From Schlegelella_A sp036496385 (GTDB lineage: Bacteria > Pseudomonadota > Gammaproteobacteria > Burkholderiales > Burkholderiaceae_C), in assembly GCA_036496385.1 (NCBI GenBank), contig DASXLD010000066.1, positions 1 to 64,000 of the forward strand: DNA of 64,000 bases, in the 5' to 3' direction. Position numbers and translations under genes: made by a program. The notes below the pieces were generated by a model. The model was not told the DNA's origin. It saw only the letters and a list, made by a program, of their open reading frames with translations, and ran no database searches. Position 1 is the first letter of the stretch. The number at the start of each line of letters is the position of its first letter. Below, in pieces: positions 53,501 through 61,193 of this stretch.

Positions 53501-56051
53501 CGTTGCAGAACCCGAGGCGCTCGATCCTGCCGCATCGAAGCGCCTCAGCACCGGCCACTTCCTCGTCACCGACGACGGCCTCGGCCTGGCACCGGCACTC
53601 ATCGCAGCGCTAACGGACCGGGGCTGCGGCGCGACGCTGGTGCCGCGCGAGGTCCTCGCCAGCGAGACGAGGCTCGGCGTCTGGACGAGCGCGCAGCGCG
53701 CGACGCTCGGGTCCGTCACGGGCATCGTGCACGCCGCGCCTGCGGGGGCCGAGTGGCTTCCCGTCGAAACCGCGCTCGAGGCCTGGCGGGCACAGCTCAC
53801 GATGCACGAGAAGTCGCTCTTCTTGCTTCTTCAGGGGTTTGCCGATCGCCTGGCGCCCGATGCGCAGGTGCTCGGCGTCAGCGCGCTCGGCGGCTCGTTC
53901 GGCCGGCTCACGGGTACGGCGCGTGGGCTGAGCCTGCAAGGCGGCGCGGTCGGCCTCGTCAAGTCGCTCCGCGAGGAATGGCCGGGCCGGCGCGCAAAGG
54001 CGATCGACGTCGACCGCACGCGCTCGAACGAGGCCATCGCGGCCGACCTGCTCGCCGAGCTCGAGGCGGTCGACGGCCGCCAGGAAGTCGGCTACCCGGG
54101 CGGCCTGCGCACGGTCTTTCGCACCCGGCCCGCCGACGCGCGCGACGCCGAGGCGGCGGACCCGCGCCAGCTACGCGAGCTGGTGGTGCTCTGCACGGGC
54201 GGTGCGCGTGGGGTGACGGCCGAAGCGTTGCGCGAGCTCGCCCTGCCCGGCAACACGCTCGTCGTCACCGGCCGCACGCCGCTCGCAGACGAAGACGCCG
54301 CTACTGTCGCATGCACCGATGCGCGCTCGCTGCGCGACCATTTCGTCGCCGCCGTGCGCGACCGGTCGCTGCGCGCGACACCCGCCGAGATCGACCGCCG
54401 GGTGCGTCTGACCATGGGCCTGCGCGAGCTGCGCCGCAACCTCGATGACTTCAAGGCGCACGGCGCGCGCGTCGAATACCACGCGGTCGATGTCACCGAC
54501 GACACGGCCATGGCTCACCTCGTCGCCGGCGTCGAGGAACGCCACGGCGCCATCGGCGGCGTCGTGCACGGCGCCGGCGTCATCGAAGACAGGCTGCTGG
54601 TCGACAAGACATCGGACAGCTGGTCGCGCGTGGTCGAGACCAAGGTGCTGGGGCTGCTGGCGGTGCTGCGTCTCCTGCGGCCCGAGAGGCTGCGCTTCCT
54701 GTCGGTGTTCAGCTCGGTGGCCGGACGCTACGGCAACAGCGGACAGACCGACTACGCGACCGCGAACGAATTGATGAACCGTCTTTGCTGCCAGGTGCGC
54801 GATCAATGGAGCGACCGGGTCAACGTGAGCGCGCTGTGCTGGGGTCCATGGGGGCCGACCACATTCGGCTCCGGCATGGTGACGGCCGAGGTGGAAGCGA
54901 AGTTCGCAGCCAAGGGCGTGGCGCTCGTCGACGCGGGCCTGGGTCGGCGCCTCTTCACCACCGCGGTCAGCGCCGCGCCCGGCGGCCCGGTGGAGATCAT
55001 CTGTGGCCAAGGCGAGTGGGAGGCGCACGAAGCCGCGGCCGCACGGCCGACGGCGGTCGCACCCGCCGCACCCATCGCCGTGGCGTCGGCGGCCGCTGCG
55101 CCAACGTCCCCGAAGGTGCCGGAGCTGGTGGAGGTCGGCTTCCTCGGGCCGCTGATCGGCCGCGCCAGCGTGATGCCGCTGCCTCTTGGTGAGCAGCGAA
55201 TCACGCTCAAGCTCGACGCGCGCCATGCTTACTTGTCGCAGCACCGCATCGACGGCGTCGCGGTGCTGCCTGCAGCTGCGGCGATGGAGCTGATGGCCGA
55301 GGCGGCGCAGGCTCTCTGGCCCGGCTGGAACGTGGTCGAGGCCCGTGACGTGCGCCTGATCAAGGGCGTCGAGGTGAAGGACGCGGAACGGACGGTGCAC
55401 GTCGTCGTCACGGCACCGCCCTACGGCAGCAGCGAGGGCTTCGACGTCTCCGTGGCCTTGCGTTCCGACGCCGGCGACGGCCGCTCCATGCTTCACTACC
55501 GCTGCGGGCTGCGGCTCGAGCAACAGCTGGCCACCGGGTTCGCCCATGCCGGCCAACGTCATGACCAGGCGCACCTGAGCGTGGCGAAGGCTTACGACGA
55601 GCTCCTGTTCCACGGCCCTTGCTTCCAGGTCATCGAAGCGATCGACGGCCTCTCGGACCGCGGCGCGTCCGCCCGGGTCCGCTCGACACGCCCGTGCGAC
55701 TGGCTGGCGGCATCGCCAGCCGCGCACGAACACTGGATCTTCGATCCGGCCCTGGTCGACGCCGCGGCGCAGATGGCCCTGCTCTGGGCGCGCACGCTGC
55801 ATGGCCAGTCGTGCCTGCCCGCACGCTTCGGGCGGGTTGCGCGACTGCGCGAGACGTTGCCGGCGCGCCTTCGCATGGCGTTCGAGCGCACGCCGACGCC
55901 GGACCCGCACCAGGTCGCGGCCGACGTCTACTTCCTCGACGAGAGCGACCAAGCGGTCATGCTCATCGAGGGCATGGAATGCGTTGGCAGTACTGCGCTG
56001 AACAGGCTCGGCGGCACCGCAGCCCGGCCCGCCATCGCGCTGTCGGCCTAG
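47550..56051 (+). CDS. PUFA-synthase-like megasynthase: NMO-NMO-KS-AT-ACP-KR-DH
   Basis: A 2833-residue iterative synthase; GTG at 47550 begins the conserved MADFITFVFSPSGYRD. Two flavin TIM-barrel units of the nitronate monooxygenase/PfaD enoyl-reductase type come first (about 1-245 and 340-640; PIVQGPMTRVSD, GGHIGPLSSF, FAGGIHDASS). KS, about 685-1130, has Cys873 in DAACASS and HGTG. AT, about 1240-1550, has GHSYGE with Ser1347. A single ACP carries its Ser at 1910 (GIDSIKR). KR, about 2210-2490, has GGARG and Tyr2402. DH, about 2530-2820, has His2565 in HRIDGVAVLP. An Asn/Gly/Ala-rich linker surrounds the ACP. True PfaA proteins usually have several ACPs, and fusing the reductase at the N-terminus is unusual. 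Confidence 0.9.
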   Translation: MADFITFVFSPSGYRDVSLAIAGSRAGAVGVFDAELEPRLDCVLEALDRIAAHARGPFGLRLGSIAAGTGEALAPLVRRGLAWLIVDLEVASEHADFVRAMRGAGAKVLAEVRAYRALDADREALLNGLLLKGNESGGYVGESSSFILLQRWLGRTRLPLYVRGGLTPHVAAACSAVGIAGGVLDAQLLLLAEARLPEGLRTLIGNLAGSETVAVGDGERGEYFRILVRPGHAVARAFVEEGQGLAFAALRPLVRARAQGWDDASQGLLPIGQDVCFAAPWRAQFGHVAGVVQAIDRAVEGHLRLAAALKPVSEAAPLAQALRLRFPIVQGPMTRVSDSAAFASAIADGGALPMVAFALLKGPALESLLASTKKLLGDRPWGIGLLGFAPQALLDEQLACATAFKPDYAIIAGGRPDQAVHLEAGGVPTFLHVPSANLIPLFLREGARRFIFEGRECGGHIGPLSSFVLWSAMVDRLVAEIPAAKVAPGDIELLFAGGIHDASSSAMLQVMVAPLAALGVKVGILMGSAYLFTREIVATGAVVPQFQQEAVDCERTVNLESGPGHASRCAYTPFAAEFFRTRLEHRARKIPADDSRRELDDLILGRLRIASKGRARRGPNGALGALDTAAQRDAGMYMLGQVATLRSELTDIASLHRQVTVDAAALLENRLAEHAPEADRAAAPVDIAIVGIGVALPKASSTEEYWANILDKVDAITEIPSHRWDWRLYYDADRNAKDRIYSKWGGFLDDMAFDPTRYGMPPKSIESVDPMQLMALEVASRTLEDAGYGDRHFDRERASVIVGASGGTGDVGSQYGLRAELPRFSGQLPGDVADRLPEWTEDSFAGILLNVIAGRIANRLNFGGVNFTTDAACASSLAAVYQGVTELTGGRSDLVIAGGVDTVQGPFGYLCFSKTQALSPRGRCSTFDQSADGIVISEGIAMIALKRLADAERDGDRIYAVIKGVGGSSDGKAKGLTAPLPAGQLRAMRRAYRQAGFGPASVGLFEAHGTGTVVGDTTELQSTTQLVSEDGGTPRQAVIGSVKTMIGHTKATAGLAGLVKAALALHHRVLPPHRGVDKPLPILAAPESRVYLVDEVAPWVAPVGSQRRAAVSSFGFGGTNFHVVMEEYRGEYREWLRPATTPRWPAELLLWSDIDRTALAGRLTDLRNQLPARADLALRDLAASLAARWIPGQETVAIVAKDASDLAAKLGLALKCLETPGSATPPGVYHGTKAERPGRVAFLFPGQGSQYPDMLRAVAAHFDICRDTLSDADAVLLDAFEERFGAGKRLSHFILTRGAYDAADRATARDALTSTDVAQPALGAVEAALHRLVVSLGIRPDMVAGHSYGEFVALFAAGAIDFPSLLTLSTARGRFIVDAARAAGSELGTMAAVQAPRATVEATIADIEGLVVANHNAPLQSIVSGSHAAVREAAARFAKAGIDLSQLPVAAAFHSALVQPAQRSLAAVIDSTDWRSAAVPVYSNNTARPHADDVAEVRRQMAQHLVRPVEFAAEIEAMHADGARVFLEVGPKSVLSRLASKILEGRPHSAIALDDGTGLAGLLNGLAQLACAGVAFDVARLFAGRSCRPGDPGRLETLSRQTEPSKHAWMLNGSVARRAFEPVTQVGVRLGEVAASQETASAERRAGTAPSVDAPRRETAAPAMPATSSPATAAAAMPSRAVTPPAPARAATLPARWNEERQMDKRRPPPDGSDPVMIEYFETMREFLVTQERVMSAYLGDATAAPGTSRGLRTATPVALPRAAHRIAPTTDVARHEVSSGGADPSSAKGPIVVASMTPLRDPAKHANGTNGANGAHAPETANGPSASLGAAAGHGSAATNGAADAPLVNGSHAAGANGSVGAANGTAGGAIGRAQLTDMLLAIVEDKTGYPRDMVGLDQGLEADLGIDSIKRVEVVGAMLQALPDRYREGLAASRSQLNTQQTLNGVLEMLCAVEAQGAASRPFEGAETGTQAARSLPSRHVIVAEPEALDPAASKRLSTGHFLVTDDGLGLAPALIAALTDRGCGATLVPREVLASETRLGVWTSAQRATLGSVTGIVHAAPAGAEWLPVETALEAWRAQLTMHEKSLFLLLQGFADRLAPDAQVLGVSALGGSFGRLTGTARGLSLQGGAVGLVKSLREEWPGRRAKAIDVDRTRSNEAIAADLLAELEAVDGRQEVGYPGGLRTVFRTRPADARDAEAADPRQLRELVVLCTGGARGVTAEALRELALPGNTLVVTGRTPLADEDAATVACTDARSLRDHFVAAVRDRSLRATPAEIDRRVRLTMGLRELRRNLDDFKAHGARVEYHAVDVTDDTAMAHLVAGVEERHGAIGGVVHGAGVIEDRLLVDKTSDSWSRVVETKVLGLLAVLRLLRPERLRFLSVFSSVAGRYGNSGQTDYATANELMNRLCCQVRDQWSDRVNVSALCWGPWGPTTFGSGMVTAEVEAKFAAKGVALVDAGLGRRLFTTAVSAAPGGPVEIICGQGEWEAHEAAAARPTAVAPAAPIAVASAAAAPTSPKVPELVEVGFLGPLIGRASVMPLPLGEQRITLKLDARHAYLSQHRIDGVAVLPAAAAMELMAEAAQALWPGWNVVEARDVRLIKGVEVKDAERTVHVVVTAPPYGSSEGFDVSVALRSDAGDGRSMLHYRCGLRLEQQLATGFAHAGQRHDQAHLSVAKAYDELLFHGPCFQVIEAIDGLSDRGASARVRSTRPCDWLAASPAAHEHWIFDPALVDAAAQMALLWARTLHGQSCLPARFGRVARLRETLPARLRMAFERTPTPDPHQVAADVYFLDESDQAVMLIEGMECVGSTALNRLGGTAARPAIALSA

Positions 56052-56060
56052 GGCCCAGCC

Positions 56061-59000
56061 ATGGAAGCGCACGCCGACCGCCTTTCGCACGACGCAGCTC
56101 CCGAGCCGGTCGCGATCATCGGCATGGCCTGCATGTTCCCGCAGGCGCCCGATGTCGCCTCCTTCTGGCGCAACATCGTCGGGGGCGTCGACGCCGTGGG
56201 CGAGCCGACGGCCGCCTGGGATGCGCCGCGCTACTTGCGGTCGGGTCGCATCAAGACCGCGGCCGGCGGCTATCTCAAGGACCTCTTCCGCTTCGAGCCG
56301 CGCGAGTTCGGGATCATGCCGAACTCGATCGACGGCGGCGAGCCCGACCAGTTCCTTGCCTTGCGCATTGCGCGCGATGCGCTCGCCGACGCGGGCTACC
56401 TGGAAGGCTGCGACCACCGCGACACCGGAATCGTGCTCGGCCACAGCACCTACCTGCACCGCGGACAGGGTGCGATCCTGCAGAACACGCTGGTGCTCGA
56501 CCAGACGCTCGACATCCTCGAGACGGTCTGCCCGGCGCTCGACGCCGGCGCGCTGGCCGAGATCCGCGCGCGCCTGCAGGCCAAGCTGCCGCCTTGCAGC
56601 GCCGACATCGCGCCGGGCCTCGTGCCCAACGTGATGACCGGGCGCATCGCGAACCGCCTCAACCTGAAGGGGCCGAACTACCTCGTCGACGCGGCCTGCT
56701 CGTCGTCCCTGCTGGCCGTCAATGCGGCGATGGACGAGCTGCGCAGCGGGCGCAGCCGCATGATGCTCGCCGGCGGGGTCAACGCCTCGCTGCCCGCGGA
56801 GGTGACGGTCATCTTCACCCAGCTCGGCGCGCTCAGCGGCCGCGGCAAAGTGCGGCCCTTCGAACGTGGCAGCGACGGCACGCTGCTCGGCGAAGGGCTC
56901 GGCATCGTCGTCCTGAAGCGGCTGCGCGATGCCGTCGCCGACGGCGACCGGATCTACGCGACGATCCGCGGCATCGGCCAGGCGAGCGACGGGCGTGGCC
57001 AGGGCCTGCTCGCACCGAGCGTCGAGGGCGAGACGCTCGCGATCCGCCGCGCCTACGACGGCTGTGGCGTCGATCCCGCGAGCGTCAGCCTGATCGAGGC
57101 TCACGGCACCGGCATCCCTCTGGGCGACCGTACCGAGATCGCGGCGCTGAAGAGCGTCTTCGGCAGCCGCTCCACACCACAAGGCGCGATCGCGATCGGC
57201 TCGGTCAAGTCGATGATCAGCCATTGCATTCCGGCGGCCGGCATCGCCGGGCTCGTCAAGACGGCCCTCGCCCTGCACCACCGCGTGCTGCCGCCGACGC
57301 TGTGCGAGGCGGTCAACCCCGAGCTCGGCATCGCCGAGACGCCGTTCTACGTCAACACTGTCACCTTGCCGTGGGTCGCAAGGCTCGGCGACGTGCGGCG
57401 CGCCGGCATCGACTCGTTCGGTTTCGGCGGCATCAACGTGCACGCGGTGCTCGAGGAGGCGCCGGACGGGGCGGCGCGGCCGCCGAGCACCATGCCGTGG
57501 CCGGCCGAGCTCTGCATCTTCTCGGCGGCGACACGCGAGGCGCTGCTCGCGAAGCTGGACCGCGTTGCCGACGAATTGGAGGCCGCCACGGCGGCGCCGC
57601 TGCCCTCGGTCGCCGCCGCTCTTGCTGCCGCGGACGGCGCCGCGCCGGTGCGCCTCGCCATCGTCGCCAAGGACCTTGCGGCGCTGCGGCGCAGCCTCGA
57701 GACGGCGCGGCGGCGGCTGCGCGACGACGCCAGCCGGCGCTGGTCGACGCGCGGCGGCGTCGTCTTCGGCGAACGCGCGCTCGACGGCCGCCTCGCGTTC
57801 CTGTTCCCGGGCGAAGGCTCGCAGTACGTCGGCATGCTGGGCGACCTTGCGCTCTGCTTCCCCGAGGTCCGCCACTGGCTCGACTTCTGGCACACGCTCT
57901 ACGACGAGCCGCGCGGCCGCAATCGCACCGACGTCGTCTTCCCTGCGGACAGCGAGCTCACCGAGGCTGGGCGGCACGCCCTCGAGGCGCGGCTGCATCG
58001 GATGGACGTCGGCAGCGAGGCGGTCTTCGTCGCCGGCCAGGCGATGCATGCGCTGCTGCGCGCCCTCGGCGTCGAGCCCGACGTGATGGTGGGGCACAGC
58101 TCGGGCGAGTCGTCCGCCCTCGCCGCTTCGGGCGCCGTGCCGGTGGCAACGCCCGCGGCACTGGCGGGCTTCGTGCGCCAGCTCAATGCCGTCTACGAAC
58201 GCGTCCTCGCCGAAGGTGGCATCGCCACGGGTGCGCTGCTCGCTGTCGGCGCGCTTCCGGCCGAGGCCGTCGCGAGCCACATCGCCGCCGGTGGCGGCGA
58301 TGTCGTCGTGGCGATGGAGAACTGCGCGAACCAGCTGGTGCTGTACGGCTCACGCGACGCGATCGACGCGCTGCAGACGGCGCTGGGCGACGCCGGTGGC
58401 ATCTGCCTGCCATTGGCGTTCGACCGCGGCTACCACACGCCTGCGTTTGCCACCGTCAGCAGTGCCTTCCACGCCTTCTACGCGGACATCGGCCTGCGCC
58501 CGCCGAGCATTCCCCTCTATTCCTGCGCGTCCGCCGCACTCTTCCCCGACAGCGCCGCCGGCGCGCAGGAGCTCGCAGCGCGGCAATGGTCGACGCGCGT
58601 CCGCTTCCGCGAGACGATCGAGCAGATGCATGCCGATGGCGTGCGTCTGTTTGTCGAGGTCGGCCCGTCGGCTCACCTCACCGCCTTCGTCAACGACGTC
58701 CTCGCCGGCAAGGAGCGGAGCGCGCTCGCGACCAACGCGCGCCGCCGCAACGGCGTCGAACAGCTGCTGACCGTGCTCGCCGAGCTCTACGCGAGCGGCA
58801 GGCCGTTCGCGCCCGCGCGTCTGTTCGCCGGCCGCGCGGGTACCTCGACCGATCCCGCCGCTGCGCGCGATGCCCGCGCCGTCGGCCTCCCCCTCGACAA
58901 CACGATGCCCATGCTGCGCTTCTCGGCGACAGAGCGCGACGAGTTGCAGCGGTTGGTTGCCGGCGCTGCGAAGGCGCAGGTGCCCGTCGTGCCAACCGGA

Positions 59001-60893
59001 CCGCAGCTGCCCTGGCCGGCGCTCGATCCCGCGGCTGCGGCTCGGCCGCAGCACGATGCCGGAGAGCCCGGACCACGCTCGCCGGAGCCGGATGACCGCG
59101 TCATGGCGGACTACTTCGAGCTGATGCGCGGCTTCCTCGCGCAGCAGCAGGCCGTCGTCACCGCATGGCGCACGCCGCCAGTCGAGGCCGCGGAACCGAA
59201 CGCGACCACCGACGCCGCATTGCCGCTGCTCGGCGAGGTGTGCGAGCACGACGCCGGCCGCATCGTCGCGCGCTGCCATCTGAGCCTGGCCGACAACTTC
59301 CTGAGAAGCCACGTGCTCTCCGGCGCCGTTTCGGAGGTCGACGCCGAGCTGTCGGGGCTGGCCTGCGTGCCGCTCACGGTCAGCCTCGAGCTGATGGCCG
59401 AGGCGTGCTGCATGCTCGCCGGAACGAGGGAACTGCGGGTGATCGCGAACGTGCGCGCATTCGACTGGATCGCGCTCGACGACGATGCCTTGACGCTCGA
59501 CGTCCATGCCGAGGTCGCCGATGCCGAAGCCGGCGTGATCCGTGCACAGGTGCTGAACGGCGTGACGGTCGCCGCAAGCGCGGACTTCCACTTCGGCGCT
59601 GCGCCATGGCAGCTTCCGGGACTGCTGTCGCTCGAGACGCCGCAGCCCTTCCGTTGGGACGGCTCGGAGCTCTACACCACCGGCATGTTCCATGGGCCGG
59701 TGTTCCAGACGGTGCGCCGGATCGAGGGCTGGAGCGAGGCCGGCATCGACGCGACCCTGTTCGACGCCAGCCTCGACGGCTTCCTCGACGACACCCGGGC
59801 GCCGGCCCTCGTCCTGAACCCGGTGCTGCTCGACGCGGTCGGCCAGCTCGCGGCCTACTGGACGGCGCAGCATGCCGGCACCGACTTCAATTCGTTCCCG
59901 TCGACGATCGGGCGCATCGAGCTCTATGCGCCCTGCCCCGCCGGCCTGCCCGGTCTCGTGCTGAGGGGGCGCCAGCACGCGCTGGATCCGGGCGCCGACG
60001 TCGTGGGCGCGCCACGGAGCTGGTCCTTCGAGTGCGTCGACGCAGACGGAGCGCCGCTCTTTCGCGTCGCCGAGCTCGTCAACGTCTTCTTCGACGTGCC
60101 ACACACCTTCTACGAGGTGCGCCGCGATCCGCTGCACGGGCTGCTCGGGCGGGCGAGCCCGGCGGCACCGGACGACAACATCGCGCTCTGGGAGGTGCCG
60201 CATTTCAGCGAGGCGTTCTGCGCCCAGTCGAATGGCATCTTCCTGCGCATCCTCGCGCATGCGCTCCTGAGCTTCGACGAGCGCGCGCAGTGGCGCCAGC
60301 TGGAAGGCAGCCTCAAGCACCGGCGCCAGTGGCTGCTGGGGCGGGCGGCGCTCAAGGAGGCGGTGCGCGTGCATGTGTACGGACGCACCGGGCGGCTGCT
60401 CTTTCCATCCGACATCACCGTCGTGCACGACGAACAGGGAGCGCCCGGTGTTGACGGCTGGTGGCGCGGGCGGCTCGCCGACGCGCCGCATGTCTCGCTC
60501 TCGCACAACGCTCGGGCATCGCTGGCGGCGGTGAGCGACGGCCCGATCGGCATCGACCTCGAGGACCTCGGGCGGGTCCAGCGTCCCGAGCTGCTGGCAC
60601 ACGCGCTGACACCGGCCGAGCGCGCGGGGTTGCAAGGCCTCGAGGGCGAAGCGCTCGAGGAGCGGCTGCTGCGCCTGTGGTGCGCCAAAGAGGCCGCGGC
60701 GAAGCGGCTCGGCGTCGGGCTACGCGGCAGCCCCGAGCGCTTCGACGTCCGCTTCGTCGATGCCGAGCTCGGGCGCGCGCGCGTCGATTTCGAAGGGTCG
60801 GCGGTGAACGTCGACCTCGTGCGGGACGGCGCCACGGTCATTGCCATCGCCGCCGACATGGCTGACGTCGCCACCGGCATCGAGCTCACGTGA
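56061..60893 (+). CDS. Second megasynthase subunit: KS-AT-DH-PPTase
   Basis: A 1610-residue protein, ATG at 56061, 9 bases behind the first subunit. KS (about 12-440) is complete: Cys213 in DAACSSS, HGTG, and KSMISHC holding the third residue. AT (about 575-920) has GHSSGE with Ser680. A hot-dog dehydratase-like region (about 1050-1370) has His1084 in RSHVLSG and an Asp motif LDAVGQ, but the stretch between His and Pro is longer than the usual HxxxGxxxxP. The last 190 residues are a 4'-phosphopantetheinyl transferase (GIDLEDL near 1498, WCAKEAAAKRLG at 1540), able to activate the ACPs of the system in cis or trans. No ACP is present in this chain. Its stop overlaps the ACP gene start. Confidence 0.9.
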   Translation: MEAHADRLSHDAAPEPVAIIGMACMFPQAPDVASFWRNIVGGVDAVGEPTAAWDAPRYLRSGRIKTAAGGYLKDLFRFEPREFGIMPNSIDGGEPDQFLALRIARDALADAGYLEGCDHRDTGIVLGHSTYLHRGQGAILQNTLVLDQTLDILETVCPALDAGALAEIRARLQAKLPPCSADIAPGLVPNVMTGRIANRLNLKGPNYLVDAACSSSLLAVNAAMDELRSGRSRMMLAGGVNASLPAEVTVIFTQLGALSGRGKVRPFERGSDGTLLGEGLGIVVLKRLRDAVADGDRIYATIRGIGQASDGRGQGLLAPSVEGETLAIRRAYDGCGVDPASVSLIEAHGTGIPLGDRTEIAALKSVFGSRSTPQGAIAIGSVKSMISHCIPAAGIAGLVKTALALHHRVLPPTLCEAVNPELGIAETPFYVNTVTLPWVARLGDVRRAGIDSFGFGGINVHAVLEEAPDGAARPPSTMPWPAELCIFSAATREALLAKLDRVADELEAATAAPLPSVAAALAAADGAAPVRLAIVAKDLAALRRSLETARRRLRDDASRRWSTRGGVVFGERALDGRLAFLFPGEGSQYVGMLGDLALCFPEVRHWLDFWHTLYDEPRGRNRTDVVFPADSELTEAGRHALEARLHRMDVGSEAVFVAGQAMHALLRALGVEPDVMVGHSSGESSALAASGAVPVATPAALAGFVRQLNAVYERVLAEGGIATGALLAVGALPAEAVASHIAAGGGDVVVAMENCANQLVLYGSRDAIDALQTALGDAGGICLPLAFDRGYHTPAFATVSSAFHAFYADIGLRPPSIPLYSCASAALFPDSAAGAQELAARQWSTRVRFRETIEQMHADGVRLFVEVGPSAHLTAFVNDVLAGKERSALATNARRRNGVEQLLTVLAELYASGRPFAPARLFAGRAGTSTDPAAARDARAVGLPLDNTMPMLRFSATERDELQRLVAGAAKAQVPVVPTGPQLPWPALDPAAAARPQHDAGEPGPRSPEPDDRVMADYFELMRGFLAQQQAVVTAWRTPPVEAAEPNATTDAALPLLGEVCEHDAGRIVARCHLSLADNFLRSHVLSGAVSEVDAELSGLACVPLTVSLELMAEACCMLAGTRELRVIANVRAFDWIALDDDALTLDVHAEVADAEAGVIRAQVLNGVTVAASADFHFGAAPWQLPGLLSLETPQPFRWDGSELYTTGMFHGPVFQTVRRIEGWSEAGIDATLFDASLDGFLDDTRAPALVLNPVLLDAVGQLAAYWTAQHAGTDFNSFPSTIGRIELYAPCPAGLPGLVLRGRQHALDPGADVVGAPRSWSFECVDADGAPLFRVAELVNVFFDVPHTFYEVRRDPLHGLLGRASPAAPDDNIALWEVPHFSEAFCAQSNGIFLRILAHALLSFDERAQWRQLEGSLKHRRQWLLGRAALKEAVRVHVYGRTGRLLFPSDITVVHDEQGAPGVDGWWRGRLADAPHVSLSHNARASLAAVSDGPIGIDLEDLGRVQRPELLAHALTPAERAGLQGLEGEALEERLLRLWCAKEAAAKRLGVGLRGSPERFDVRFVDAELGRARVDFEGSAVNVDLVRDGATVIAIAADMADVATGIELT

Positions 60894-61177
60894 TGGATCG
60901 CTTCACCCAGAACTCGACCCTCAAGACGGTGTACGCGATCGTCGAGGACCTCATTCAGGACTGGGGTCTCGAGCTCGACCAGCCGGTCGGCGCGGCGACG
61001 CTGCTCGTCGCCGATCTCGACTTCGCCTCGGTCGACATCATCCAGCTGTGCGTTGCGCTCGAGCAGAGCTACGAGCGCAAGCTCGGCTTCCAGGAGCTCC
61101 TGATGCGCAACGGCAGCTACGTGAGCGACCTCACCCTCGAGCAGGTCGCCGCGCATGTCGAGTCGAGACTGCAATGA
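60893..61177 (+). CDS. Acyl carrier protein
   Basis: A 94-residue stand-alone carrier protein; ATG at 60893 overlaps the megasynthase stop (TGATG). The four-helix ACP pattern is visible: KTVYAIVEDLIQDW, then LDFASVDIIQLCVALEQSYE, then the last helix LTLEQVAAHVESRL. The likely phosphopantetheine Ser is Ser46; the normal Asp-Ser pair reads Ala-Ser, with an Asp two places after it (ASVD), which is atypical. Overlap and position make it a partner of the two synthase proteins, perhaps loading or receiving the product. The altered DS motif leaves open whether it is modified by the PPTase domain next to it. Confidence 0.82.
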   Translation: MDRFTQNSTLKTVYAIVEDLIQDWGLELDQPVGAATLLVADLDFASVDIIQLCVALEQSYERKLGFQELLMRNGSYVSDLTLEQVAAHVESRLQ

Positions 61178-61193
61178 CCGCAAGGACGCGCCC

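Noticed and set aside
54171..58280. 1369-codon minus-strand frame spanning the junction of both megasynthase genes
   Set aside because: Crosses two clearly real genes with full domain motifs; composition is typical of antisense frames in GC-rich DNA.
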